Origin: Fibrobacter sp. UWH4
GTDB taxonomy: Bacteria; Fibrobacterota; Fibrobacteria; Fibrobacterales; Fibrobacteraceae
Direction of reading: 5' to 3'
Length of the DNA stretch: 64,000 nucleotides
NCBI RefSeq assembly: GCF_900142475.1
Contig: NZ_FRAY01000001.1
Location: forward strand, 1 to 64,000
The position numbers were made by a program, and so were the translations under genes. Positions 52,001 to 60,515 of this stretch are shown here, one piece after another (positions within the stretch are counted from its first letter, which is position 1; every line of letters begins with the position of its first letter). Under the pieces are notes generated by a model. That model was not told where the DNA came from. It did no database searches and saw only the letters and a program-made list of their open reading frames with translations.

Positions 52001-54904
52001 TTCCAGCTGATATTCAATAATACCGATTTCAAGGCTCTTGAAGGTTCCTGGTCGCTCAGAGCGCATACCGATGAGAACGATCCCGTGTACTTCGAGGGCG
52101 TCGACTTGACGCGTGGCCCGGCTTACAGCGGCTCCGAGACATCGTTCCTGGAAACCTATAACGGAGAAAAGGTGATTGCGATGGTGGAAGATCCCTATAT
52201 CGCAGTCTATTACCATGGAAAACATATTTTCGGTTACGGTCCTGACTATACGCCCGAAAATGGTCCCCAGGTGCATCGTACCGTGACCCTTGACTTCACG
52301 AAACCGTTTGTGTCCCCGCTCTACTCTGTCGAAAAGGAAGACTACGCGACAAGTTTCGAGGGCAAGAGCAAGGTGTCTCCCACGGGATTCCTGGATGACC
52401 TTGAAATGAACGGCCGCCCGCAGAACTTCTTCTACGACAATGGAAACCGTACCGATTCCTACGTGTTCGGCAAGGATACGGTACTTTCCTACGGCAACAA
52501 CTACATGGAATGGGTGAGCTGGCATAACCATGGCGCGAACCTGAAGACCGAGAATAAGTACGATTGCGCTTGCGCGGTGGTGCGTAGCAATGTGGAAATC
52601 GATACGATTACAACTCCGCTAGAAAAACGCTACCTTGTATTCGACAAGGATTCCTATAAGACTTATCAGACCGCGGCGGGCGGGACGCCCAAGATGGTGG
52701 AGGTCCATGTGCGTCTGCTCGATAGCCTTGCCAATCCGCTCGATACGGTGAACTTGACGCTCACCTTGGGGACGACTTCGGGAAATCCGCTTTTCTGGAG
52801 CTCTGCCACGGCGACGATTCCTATTACGAGTGTCCAGCTGGTGGGGGGCGAAGCGACCTTCTATGTGAGTTCCGAAGATGTCATGACGACGACGCTCTTT
52901 GCCCGTGCGGGAACTTCTACGCAGTTTGACTATGTGCCTGCAAGTGCCGAGCTGATTGTCGAGGAACTTCCGCCATGGCCGATTATTGACATTGCCAAGA
53001 TGGTTGACACGGATTGCGATAATGTTCCCGATGCAATCCAGATTCGGATCTCGAACGAATACCAGGAAAATCAGTCGTTCAACTCGGTGCAGTTTGTATA
53101 CAAGAACGATACTGTTACGACGACCGACGCTTCTGTAAACGGCAAGGAAATTCTGGTCAAGATGAACATTTCCGATACGTCCGTCAATACGGCTCCGAGC
53201 GGCTCGATTACGCTGTTCTCCAATGTGGCGGGCAAAGTGGAATCGCATACGGATTTCTATCTGGATGGCATTGCGCCTACTCTGCTGGCTGTCGCGGTAC
53301 TCGAACGCCTCGATACAGCTAGGAGTGACCGTGTGTACATGCAGTTCAGCGAACCGATTTCTTCTCCGGGTACCGAATGGCCGGTACAGCTTTTCGCCAC
53401 GGATGGAAATTCGATGGTCGATGCTCCTGCAGTCAAGTTCACGCAGCTCTATAACGAGCCTATGAACGTGTGGGAATTTGAAGTCGCGTATGCTGCCGAC
53501 GGATCGTCGATTGTCACGGAAGGGATGTTTGCCCAGCTGCTTGCAACGAGCGGAATCCTGGACAAGAACGGAAACGGAATCTCGACGACCTGCGGACAGC
53601 CCAAGCTTCCGATTACCTTGAAACTCTTGCCGGTCCCGATGGTATACGCCTCGATTTCGGATGCCGACGAGAATGGTGTCGCAGAACGTGTCTATGTCGA
53701 ATTTGAACGTCCTATCGATGCGAAGCATTACCCGGACAGCATTTCTGTCGTCTTTGGCCGTACCGAACCCGAAACACTGTGGGTGTCTGGTAGCCTGCCC
53801 AATTACGCTGCCGACGGCATGACGGCGATTCTCGATTTGCCAACGCCCTTCAGCTATGGGGTCACGAGTGGAACCTATGAAGGCGCTTCCAAGGGAATGA
53901 ATATCTCGGGTGCAGGGTTTGTCACTCAGCACTTGGGTTCTGGCGCCTCCTACGAATCGAATTCAGCCTTGGCCGAAGACAAGGTTGGCCCGGTAATCGT
54001 GTCGGCGACTATTGATATGTCCAAGTCGGATCGATTCGATATGCTTAATATGAGTGTCAGTGAACCCTATACGATTGTCGATTCGTCGCTGGTGTACTAC
54101 CGCGAAAAGCAAGACAAGCGCGATACGGCGGTTTACAAGCATTCTGTGGAGTCCATGACGTTGAACAAGTTGGGTATCACGGCGGTGTATAGCAAGGAGA
54201 ACGAACTTGCCGTGAGTGATGGTGACTCTGTGCGTCTGCAACCGAAGGATTTCAGTGCCGTTGTCGATGAACGGGGCAACAGGCCTTCGCTGGATAATCG
54301 GTGGGTGCCTATCCTCGCTGGAGGCGAACCTAAGATCAGGTTCCGCGTGAAGCTGCAGGAGCAGGTTTCCCGTTCGGGCGGCTTGGTCCGTTCTCAGGTT
54401 CCTTCTACCGACAACATCCGCCTTTACGTCGTGAATCCGTCGACGGGTAAGCTGGACATGATCAGTCACGGCTTGGTGGTGGCGACGGGAATCGACACCT
54501 CGGCTATCCAGGGTGCTATCTGGAAAGTGGACATGACGGTACCTCGAGGTTCCTTGAGTGGAGAACCTGCCGCTTGGGATACGCTCAAGATCAAGTATAA
54601 CTTGCCAATCTATTCGAATTTGGGCAACTACGTGAACCGCCTCGCTGCTTCGTACAACTTGCCGTCGGCGAAGTACTTGTCCAATTCGGGAAAGGTGGTC
54701 ATGTACATAGAATGGGCGAACTCCGAGGTTGGTCTCCAGTCCGAACAGGGCAGGGCCGTTGCGACGGGTGCCTATATTTACAAGTTCCAGATCGATTGTC
54801 GGTTTGTACCTAATAGGAACGCAGATGCCGCTCTTGTGAAGAAGTTCTCGAGCAAGAATTCTTACGACAAGACGGAAACCTTCGGGGTCAAGCGTGTGAG
54901 GTAG
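49082..54904 (+). CDS. Giant GH9 cellulase (second of two)
   Basis: A 1940-residue exported GH9 enzyme paralogous to the first along its whole length. After the signal peptide (MKFLKFVLFLALFAADFALA) comes a CelD_N-type Ig domain ('RPIRLNQSGYRPQDYKYAYVA'). The barrel has GGWHDCGDHFK near 206-216 (Asp211, Asp214), 'LGANPWDISFLMGTGDKN', PHNR, and the acid in STETC (Glu653). Fn3-like and beta-sandwich modules follow, ending TFGVKRVR. The second ATG (49085) is also possible, and an upstream TTG less so. Only one base separates its stop from the histidine kinase ATG, so the kinase is translationally coupled to it. Linker and C-terminal modules diverged more than the barrel. Confidence 0.92.
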   Translation: MMKFLKFVLFLALFAADFALADGLPNLDRTDKVHSRRYLDSLNAFARRPIRLNQSGYRPQDYKYAYVADPADTKFRVIDANSGAEAWSGSLSLISNSVIKPNIWINGAFNSLESVYEFGKQDSISTEREALYRADFTGLSPAIPGEYFVVVGNDTSATFHIHPSVFNAILEKSLMFFGIQRCGDTHSHFHGACHLKDGSAEGFDLTGGWHDCGDHFKVSETLGYAAFVLSMVYLTYQDKAEDRYGNSYADTVFTDGIPDVLYEAKIGTDYLLKLYRASKAKGLIEKGDMFHSVGVGDGDHRYWDLPERQDAQSPEQGGPDRPVDTSIGANTAGIFVAAMANVAVGYKVYDPAYSDSLIEAAKDIYKNVLMPAFYEQRNTGGGAYNQFYTGGGPLYDDGAAAALALWYATKDTTYQYDLYKNTNIFNNASNYHYNLDYFKAGFLGNPSGFTPGGWAADYQNIHSFVLFALQKMILNDETVAASYGLSAAERDTLSKRTMATFRKVIDNSTNDGDSLVLENPATQGEPHEGSTKLHVIRPYNLVWTSFDWGVMRYNLGTAVSIFLMYELTGDERYLRVALDNMYFILGANPWDISFLMGTGDKNPQHPHNRASNPDGYNAGGMPYKYKCPVGALMGAREPTKTLIEDWSKYTSTETCIDFTAQFLFPAQSLAQTLPIDAEGPLFSNIMGTPITDTSAIVSWDANEVALVTVFYNTTPDVVGAKSVQQEKASKGGNVVLPGLEMGQTYYFFLEGMDTKRNMTTDDNHGQWYQFTMVPATTNISGVTICQVDNRSAKIYWWSSDRMNGVVNYGTSMSALTSSKAADGGAVLFHEAKLTNLAPGTTYYFNVSSGMTTDDNGGAGYSFTTESEASYADLNISLKPSSYQNACSDWGSCHQFIVSISNNDTIPFEDFEMRLYLNNPNLQAASNITQKFGGGGVVNGSCTVSFGTAQSDGFGGYYLPIKVNGQLEVSGQLIFQLIFNNTDFKALEGSWSLRAHTDENDPVYFEGVDLTRGPAYSGSETSFLETYNGEKVIAMVEDPYIAVYYHGKHIFGYGPDYTPENGPQVHRTVTLDFTKPFVSPLYSVEKEDYATSFEGKSKVSPTGFLDDLEMNGRPQNFFYDNGNRTDSYVFGKDTVLSYGNNYMEWVSWHNHGANLKTENKYDCACAVVRSNVEIDTITTPLEKRYLVFDKDSYKTYQTAAGGTPKMVEVHVRLLDSLANPLDTVNLTLTLGTTSGNPLFWSSATATIPITSVQLVGGEATFYVSSEDVMTTTLFARAGTSTQFDYVPASAELIVEELPPWPIIDIAKMVDTDCDNVPDAIQIRISNEYQENQSFNSVQFVYKNDTVTTTDASVNGKEILVKMNISDTSVNTAPSGSITLFSNVAGKVESHTDFYLDGIAPTLLAVAVLERLDTARSDRVYMQFSEPISSPGTEWPVQLFATDGNSMVDAPAVKFTQLYNEPMNVWEFEVAYAADGSSIVTEGMFAQLLATSGILDKNGNGISTTCGQPKLPITLKLLPVPMVYASISDADENGVAERVYVEFERPIDAKHYPDSISVVFGRTEPETLWVSGSLPNYAADGMTAILDLPTPFSYGVTSGTYEGASKGMNISGAGFVTQHLGSGASYESNSALAEDKVGPVIVSATIDMSKSDRFDMLNMSVSEPYTIVDSSLVYYREKQDKRDTAVYKHSVESMTLNKLGITAVYSKENELAVSDGDSVRLQPKDFSAVVDERGNRPSLDNRWVPILAGGEPKIRFRVKLQEQVSRSGGLVRSQVPSTDNIRLYVVNPSTGKLDMISHGLVVATGIDTSAIQGAIWKVDMTVPRGSLSGEPAAWDTLKIKYNLPIYSNLGNYVNRLAASYNLPSAKYLSNSGKVVMYIEWANSEVGLQSEQGRAVATGAYIYKFQIDCRFVPNRNADAALVKKFSSKNSYDKTETFGVKRVR

Positions 54905-54905
54905 T

Positions 54906-57245
54906 ATGGCTGAGAGCCTTTATTCCGATTCGCCGTACCTCTTGGTACTTTCGGTGCTGGCATTGTTGCTGTCGCTGGCGTACCCGATGTTGATGAGCAG
55001 CAAGATGACGGCAAAGGCTCTCCCGTCTGCGCTTCGGCAAATGATTATAATCAACATCGCCTGGAACTTGGGCGGTGTGATTGGCATTCTGTTCTTTGAC
55101 GGAACGGTCGAGGTCGGCACGCCGCAATATATTGGGCGAATGATCTTGTTCGGTCTCCAGGCAATTTTCTGGATCAGGCTGACGCTGGTTACCTACAGTA
55201 TCGGTGAGCTAGTCGTTTTCAACAAACGCAATTCCTTCGGCTACCTGATGTCGGTGTTGAGCGGCGTAGTTGTTTTGCTGTTTACTCTTTTGCTGATTTT
55301 TGCTCCGGAAGCGGTTGCTGGAATCACTGTTCTGGGAATGCATCCCTTTGAGAAGGCTCCCATCTTTTCAAGCTTTGCTGTCGCCTATATTTTATTTGTC
55401 GCCCCGTTTGGTTTCCTTATGGTGTACCAGCTTTTGCGCGGAACGCTTCATTCGCTTGATGCAACCATTACGCAGACGGGCGGCTACATGGTGTCCTGTT
55501 ATGCCGTCCTGATGATTCTTGCGGTCCTGTTCGATTTTGTCATTCCGATTGCGAAACATTTCGAGACGGGGGTAGGAAGTTTTCATTTCATGGTGTGGCA
55601 TCAGTTCCTTAGCCTTTTCTTGGCGGTGCTTAGCGGGCAGTATTACACGTCGGCCCGTTTCCGGGACAAGAGTGCCTACTGGTTCTTGCAGAAACTCATT
55701 AGCAAGATTGAAGATGGCGTGATTTACTTTGACGACCGAGGCAAGATCGAATTCGCTAATTACGGAGCTTCCAAGTTGCTTGGGCAGTCTGCCGCAAGCC
55801 TTTGCGGTCGCTCGATCAAGAGCCTGTTTCCTCCGAATCTCGATTTTTTCCGCGAGACGGTCTACAGTGACGTGCGTGTTTCTATCGATGGGGAAACGCA
55901 TGTGCTCAAGATTCATTTTTTCAAGTGTCGCCAGACGCTGATGACGGTTCTGAATGTCGCCTTTTTTACCGACCAGTCCAAGACGCTTTTGCTGCAGCAG
56001 AATATCAAAACGCTGAACGAACAGTACGTGGAGTACACGCACGATCTGGTGCGTTACCAGGACCGCCTGAATAAGGAAGCGAGGGTCAAGGCCGAAAAGG
56101 AAAACGTGCTGAACACCTTGATCAACGCACTCCCGTTCAGAGTGTGGTACAAGAGCGAACTGGGTGTCTACCAGACGCAGAACCAGATGGACCTGGACAA
56201 GCGCGGATCCCGTGGCGGTGCCCGCGATAATCCCGACGATATTTCGGAGTACGAAACCGATGCCCGCGAGAAGGGCGAGGTCAAGGTCTACACCTCTTTC
56301 GAAACTGCTGACGGCAAGGAAATTTCCCAGGACGAGGCGAACAGGCTCGCGAAGAACGGCGAACTGGTTCAGACGTTCGACAACATGTACATTCCCATTA
56401 TCCAGGGGACGGCTCCCTACAAGACTTTGTGTCTTAAGGTTGACATGACGGAGCAGCGCAGGCTCGAACAGGAACGTAACATGCTCCGCGAACAGAAGTT
56501 CATCCATTCGAGACTCGAGGAACTGGGTACGATGTGCGGCGCCTTTGCGCACGACTACAACAATATCCTGGGTTCGCAGATCGGCTTCTGCGAATTGGCG
56601 ATCGAAATGCTTTCTCCGGACAACGATGCCTATGAATTAGTCTGTGAAGCAAAGAAGGCGGCGGAACGCGGAAAAGTCTCTATCGCGGAATTGCTGAACG
56701 TGATTCGTGGCAACGCCAATGCGGCAACGCCTGCAATGGTGTTCTCTCCGTATATGATTATCGAGGACGTTGTCAAGAAGATTTCTCTGACTCTTCCGCC
56801 CAATATCGTGGTTCACAGCGAAAACTTGGACAAGAAACTGAAAATCAAGGGCATCGTGGCGTCGTTGGACCGCATCATCAGCAATATGGCGAACAACGCA
56901 ATCTTTGCCATGAAGCAGACGGGTGGCACGCTTACCTTCGGCCTCTCGCCGGTGACGCTCGAAACCCAGCTGGTGACCCCGTACGCACCTCCCGTGCCGG
57001 CCGGAAATTATGCCAAGTTCGAAATCGCCGATACGGGCTCGGGGATGGATTCGGGGACCCTGGAACGCATTTTTGCACCGTTCTTTACGACCAAGGCGCC
57101 CGGAGAGGGGCTCGGGCTTGGGCTTTCGTCTGCACTTAGGCTCCTAAAAGAGGGTAATGCCTACTTTACGGTGCAGACAACTTTGGGCGAAGGAACTACA
57201 TTTTATCTATATTGGCCACTGGAAACTGAAACGAAGGAGGACTAG
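54906..57245 (+). CDS. Membrane sensor histidine kinase (7TM-PAS-HATPase)
   Basis: A 779-residue kinase. Residues 1-265 form seven hydrophobic segments, similar in layout to 7TM histidine-kinase sensors. A PAS domain follows ('KIEDGVIYFDDRGKIEFANYGASKLLGQS', near 275-330), then a coiled region and a second PAS-like fold. The dimerisation domain has AFAHDYNNILG (His near 537, HDFNN-like). The ATPase domain has the N box 'IISNMANNAIFAM', G1 DTGSGM and FTTKAPGEGLGLGL. Its ATG lies one base after the cellulase stop, and its stop overlaps the next gene's GTG (TAGTG). The ligand is unknown; the context suggests cellulose or cell-surface sensing, which is inference. Confidence 0.9.
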   Translation: MAESLYSDSPYLLVLSVLALLLSLAYPMLMSSKMTAKALPSALRQMIIINIAWNLGGVIGILFFDGTVEVGTPQYIGRMILFGLQAIFWIRLTLVTYSIGELVVFNKRNSFGYLMSVLSGVVVLLFTLLLIFAPEAVAGITVLGMHPFEKAPIFSSFAVAYILFVAPFGFLMVYQLLRGTLHSLDATITQTGGYMVSCYAVLMILAVLFDFVIPIAKHFETGVGSFHFMVWHQFLSLFLAVLSGQYYTSARFRDKSAYWFLQKLISKIEDGVIYFDDRGKIEFANYGASKLLGQSAASLCGRSIKSLFPPNLDFFRETVYSDVRVSIDGETHVLKIHFFKCRQTLMTVLNVAFFTDQSKTLLLQQNIKTLNEQYVEYTHDLVRYQDRLNKEARVKAEKENVLNTLINALPFRVWYKSELGVYQTQNQMDLDKRGSRGGARDNPDDISEYETDAREKGEVKVYTSFETADGKEISQDEANRLAKNGELVQTFDNMYIPIIQGTAPYKTLCLKVDMTEQRRLEQERNMLREQKFIHSRLEELGTMCGAFAHDYNNILGSQIGFCELAIEMLSPDNDAYELVCEAKKAAERGKVSIAELLNVIRGNANAATPAMVFSPYMIIEDVVKKISLTLPPNIVVHSENLDKKLKIKGIVASLDRIISNMANNAIFAMKQTGGTLTFGLSPVTLETQLVTPYAPPVPAGNYAKFEIADTGSGMDSGTLERIFAPFFTTKAPGEGLGLGLSSALRLLKEGNAYFTVQTTLGEGTTFYLYWPLETETKED

Positions 57246-57622
57246 TGTCTACTATCCTGATTATCGATGACGACGAACAGTTCAACCTCATGATGAAAAA
57301 GGCTCTTGAAATCAAGGGCTACAACGTCGAGACTGCCAAGAATGGTCGCGAAGCCAAGGCTTTGTACCAGAACAAGACCTACGACGTGATCATCACCGAC
57401 ATCATTATGCCGGATGTGGACGGTTATGAAGTAATCCTGGACCTGCGTCGCTTGGGAATGAGCGACCGTACCATTGCCGTCAGCGGCGGTGGCCGTACCT
57501 CGGCCGAAGATTACCTGATGACTGCCCAGCATTTCGATGCCGCTGCGACATTCAACAAGCCCGTAGAACTGCAAGCCCTTCGCGCCAAAGTCGAAGAAAT
57601 TATCAAGAGTCACGCCTCCTAG
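57245..57622 (+). CDS. Single-domain response regulator (CheY-like)
   Basis: A 125-residue stand-alone receiver. The acid pocket is IIDDDEQ (Asp8-Asp10), the phosphoacceptor is Asp52 in DVIITDIIMP, the switch Ser80 is in AVSGGG, and Lys105 is in FNKPVE, so it looks fully functional. The GTG start overlaps the kinase stop by one base and AGGAGG lies just upstream. With no output domain, it probably acts by protein contact or as a phosphate relay between the kinase and another partner, possibly the activator encoded next. Confidence 0.93.
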   Translation: MSTILIIDDDEQFNLMMKKALEIKGYNVETAKNGREAKALYQNKTYDVIITDIIMPDVDGYEVILDLRRLGMSDRTIAVSGGGRTSAEDYLMTAQHFDAAATFNKPVELQALRAKVEEIIKSHAS

Positions 57623-57630
57623 AGTAAACG

Positions 57631-59100
57631 ATGAATATCCTGATCGCGGATTTGGATCAGAAGTTTATCGAGGGCGTGGAGCGTTCCTGGTCGGTGCCAG
57701 GGACCAATTTGTTGGTATGCCGTAACGAAGCCGGGCTCATGCCCCTCGTCAAGAAGGATTCGATAGACCTTGCGTTTATCGAGGTTCCGTTCCTGATGCA
57801 GGACAACATGGACATGGTGAGTTTCCTGAAGGAAAAACACCCTGGAATCGAGATATTTGTGCTTTGCGACGACCGCAACTGGCAGGGTGCCGCCTCGGCG
57901 ATTACGCGCGGGGCGAACAGTTTCCTGAAAAAGCCAGTCACTCTTTCCCTGCTGGAATCGACCGCCCGCAAAATCCAGTCGCAGTTGCAGAACCGCACGA
58001 ACAACCAGCTCATGGAATCCCAGGTGCTGGACAGCCTTCTGGGCAATACGCCCGAGATGCGCAAAATTTTGAAGACGGTCTACAAGGTGGCGCCTACCAA
58101 CAGCACCGTTCTTATTACCGGCGAGTCCGGTTCGGGTAAGGAATTCCTGGCGAATGTCATTCACCGTTACAGCAAGCGTGCGACAGAACCGTTTGTGGCA
58201 GTGAACTGCGGCGCCATTCCCGAGAACCTGGTCGAAAGCGAACTTTTCGGTAGCAAGAAGGGCTCCTATACGGGCTCGACGACCGACAAGAAGGGCCTGT
58301 TCGAATCCGCGAACGGCGGTACGCTTTTCCTGGACGAAGTGGGAGAACTGTCTGCCGCTACCCAGGTGAAGTTATTGCGCTTCTTGCAAAGCCACGAAAT
58401 CAGGCGCGTGGGCGAGACCGAACCTCGTTATTTGGATGTCCGCGTGCTTGCGGCGACCAACCGCGATTTGCAGGAATCCATGCAGAAGGGAACCTTCCGC
58501 GAAGACCTTTATTACCGCCTGAACACATTCCACCTGATGCTTCCTCCGCTCCGTGAAAGGAAGCCCGCGCTCCCGAACCTGATCAAGTACTTCATCTTGA
58601 AGAACAAGGATGCGCAGGGGAAAGAAATTGTCGACCTGGAACCGGCAGCCCTGTATGCGCTCACCAAGTATCCGTATCCGGGCAATATCCGCGAACTGGA
58701 AAATATCATCGAACATGCCATCGTGCTTGCCGAAGGTGGCGTAATCCGCTTAGAAGATTTGCCCGAAGAAGTGCAGGAATGCGCCCGCGAAAAGACGATG
58801 GCGATTCCGCATATCAAGGGGGAATCCCCGGAACCGATCGAGGCTGAAGTTGAAAGACTACCGGGCATTTCGTTTGAAGGGACGGGTAAGTCGAGTGCCT
58901 CGGAACAGAAGTCGGCAGCGGAAGGCGATTCCGAAGAAATCCTCTCGCTTGAGGAGATGGAACGCCGTCATATCCTGCATGCGCTGAGTGTGTGCGGCGG
59001 AAACAAGACCGAAGTCTGCAAGCGACTTGGAATTAGCCGTGCGACCCTGTGGCGTAAATTGAAAGAACTCAAGATTATGATGGATGGCGACGATGCCTGA
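57631..59100 (+). CDS. Sigma-54-type activator with degenerate receiver (NtrC-like)
   Basis: A 489-residue AAA+ transcription activator. The receiver (1-115) keeps acidic Asp7 and Asp9 and the Lys near 100 but has Glu51 (IDLAFIEVPF) where phosphorylated Asp is expected. The AAA+ domain (about 133-365) has Walker A GESGSGKE (164-171), Walker B TLFLDE (231-236), and the arginine-finger region FREDLYYRL. The sigma-54 loop reads GSYTGS (211-216) rather than GAFTGA. A 60-residue charged linker precedes a Fis-type helix-turn-helix (GGNKTEVCKRLGISRATLWR) near the C-terminus. It lies 8 bp after the single receiver and overlaps dnaB. It may be constitutively active. Confidence 0.92.
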   Translation: MNILIADLDQKFIEGVERSWSVPGTNLLVCRNEAGLMPLVKKDSIDLAFIEVPFLMQDNMDMVSFLKEKHPGIEIFVLCDDRNWQGAASAITRGANSFLKKPVTLSLLESTARKIQSQLQNRTNNQLMESQVLDSLLGNTPEMRKILKTVYKVAPTNSTVLITGESGSGKEFLANVIHRYSKRATEPFVAVNCGAIPENLVESELFGSKKGSYTGSTTDKKGLFESANGGTLFLDEVGELSAATQVKLLRFLQSHEIRRVGETEPRYLDVRVLAATNRDLQESMQKGTFREDLYYRLNTFHLMLPPLRERKPALPNLIKYFILKNKDAQGKEIVDLEPAALYALTKYPYPGNIRELENIIEHAIVLAEGGVIRLEDLPEEVQECAREKTMAIPHIKGESPEPIEAEVERLPGISFEGTGKSSASEQKSAAEGDSEEILSLEEMERRHILHALSVCGGNKTEVCKRLGISRATLWRKLKELKIMMDGDDA

Positions 59101-60505
59101 TTTTGAAAACCAACAGAACAATTTTGAAGGCCGTCAGGTCCCGATGGATCTTGAGGCGGAACGTTGCCTGCTCGGTAGTATTTTGCGCGATCCGGACGTG
59201 ATGGGGAGTGCCATCATGACCATCAAGGACGAAAGCTTTTTTTATCTGGAAAAGCACCAGCTGATATGGACAGCCCTCTGTACGCTCAACCGTAATGTGA
59301 CTCCGATCGACTTGGTGACTTTGGCCTCGGAACTCGAGACCATGAACAAGCTAGCACTCGTGGGTGGCCGCGAATACTTGTTTGAACTCATGGAATCGGT
59401 TGCGTCTTCGGCGAATACGGAATGGCATATCGAGCTGTTGCGCAAGAAGGCGACTCTCCGCAAGCTGATCAAGTCGTCTTCAACGATTATCAAGAATGCA
59501 ATGGATCCGGCGGCGTTGCCTGACGAAGTCTTGCAGGATGCCGAACGTGATATCTTTGCGATTGCCGACGACCAGATCAAGGATTCTCTCAAGCCGATCC
59601 AGAGCTTCGTGACTCCGCTCCTGGAACGCCTGAATAACCGCAAGGATGGCATTACGGGTATTCGTACGGGAATTTCGGAACTCGATGAACTCACGAACGG
59701 TCTCCAGAATTCCGACTTGATTATTCTGGCGGCGCGTCCGGGTGTGGGTAAGACTTCTTTTGCCCTGACGATTGCGGCGAATGCGGCCATCAACTACCAC
59801 CACAACGTGGCGTTTTTCAGTCTCGAAATGGACGGAGTGCAGCTTGCCCAGCGTCTGCTTTGCTCCCAGGCGCAGATCGACCAGAGCAAGCTCCGTAACG
59901 GTTACCTGAACAGTGACGAAAAGAAGAAGCTAATCGCGGCCGTGTCGCCTATCCAGCAGGCTCCGCTCTATGTCGACGACAACGCGGACCTCGGCATCAT
60001 GGAACTCATGAGCAAGGCGCGCCAGCTCAAGCGCAAGGGAAAACTTGACCTGCTGATTATTGACTACCTGCAGCTGATGAAAACCGGCAAGGAAGAAAAC
60101 CGTGCGGTCGCCATCGGTGCGATTTCGCGTGGCTTGAAAATTCTCGCGAAGGAAATGCAGATTCCCGTGATTGCGCTTGCCCAGCTTAGCCGTAAGGTCG
60201 AAGAAAAGGGACGCGAACGCCCGCAGCTTTCCGACCTTCGTGAATCGGGTTCTATCGAACAGGACGCCGACATGGTGTGGTTCGTGGAACGCAAGTTCGT
60301 GCAGACCCACCGCGAAGAAGATAAACATTCTGCAGAACTTATCGTGGCGAAACACCGTAACGGTTCCGTCAAGGACATCCCGATGACGTTCATTCCGGAA
60401 TACACCACATTCTACGACGCAGCCCCCGAAGGCGAAGAGGGTGGCGAGGCCTATGCCTACGACGACTCCGGCGACATGGGCGCAACCGATTTCGGAAGTT
60501 TCTAG
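59093..60505 (+). CDS. dnaB: Replicative DNA helicase (DnaB)
   Basis: The hexameric helicase that unwinds DNA at the replication fork. The product (470 residues from 59093; 473 from an alternative ATG at 59084) has the N-terminal DnaB domain ('DLEAERCLLGSILRDPDVM'). The RecA-like ATPase has Walker A RPGVGKTS near 216, 'AFFSLEMDGVQLAQRLL', Walker B LLIIDYLQLM near 322, and 'LSDLRESGSIEQDADMV'. The C-terminus is a short acidic tail ending GSF. Its start overlaps the end of the activator gene by 8 nt. No intein is present. Its place in a cellulase and signalling run is unusual, but it lies directly upstream of the mla genes and may have an internal promoter. Confidence 0.96.
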   Translation: MPDFENQQNNFEGRQVPMDLEAERCLLGSILRDPDVMGSAIMTIKDESFFYLEKHQLIWTALCTLNRNVTPIDLVTLASELETMNKLALVGGREYLFELMESVASSANTEWHIELLRKKATLRKLIKSSSTIIKNAMDPAALPDEVLQDAERDIFAIADDQIKDSLKPIQSFVTPLLERLNNRKDGITGIRTGISELDELTNGLQNSDLIILAARPGVGKTSFALTIAANAAINYHHNVAFFSLEMDGVQLAQRLLCSQAQIDQSKLRNGYLNSDEKKKLIAAVSPIQQAPLYVDDNADLGIMELMSKARQLKRKGKLDLLIIDYLQLMKTGKEENRAVAIGAISRGLKILAKEMQIPVIALAQLSRKVEEKGRERPQLSDLRESGSIEQDADMVWFVERKFVQTHREEDKHSAELIVAKHRNGSVKDIPMTFIPEYTTFYDAAPEGEEGGEAYAYDDSGDMGATDFGSF

Positions 60506-60515
60506 GAAATTGCGT

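Noticed and set aside
42380-52531. A 3383-codon open frame on the minus strand across both cellulase genes.
   Set aside because: It is antisense to two clear GH9 genes, has no signal peptide or domain, and is rich in His/Arg/Val as expected of a codon-bias shadow. Its length is striking but fits strong third-position bias.
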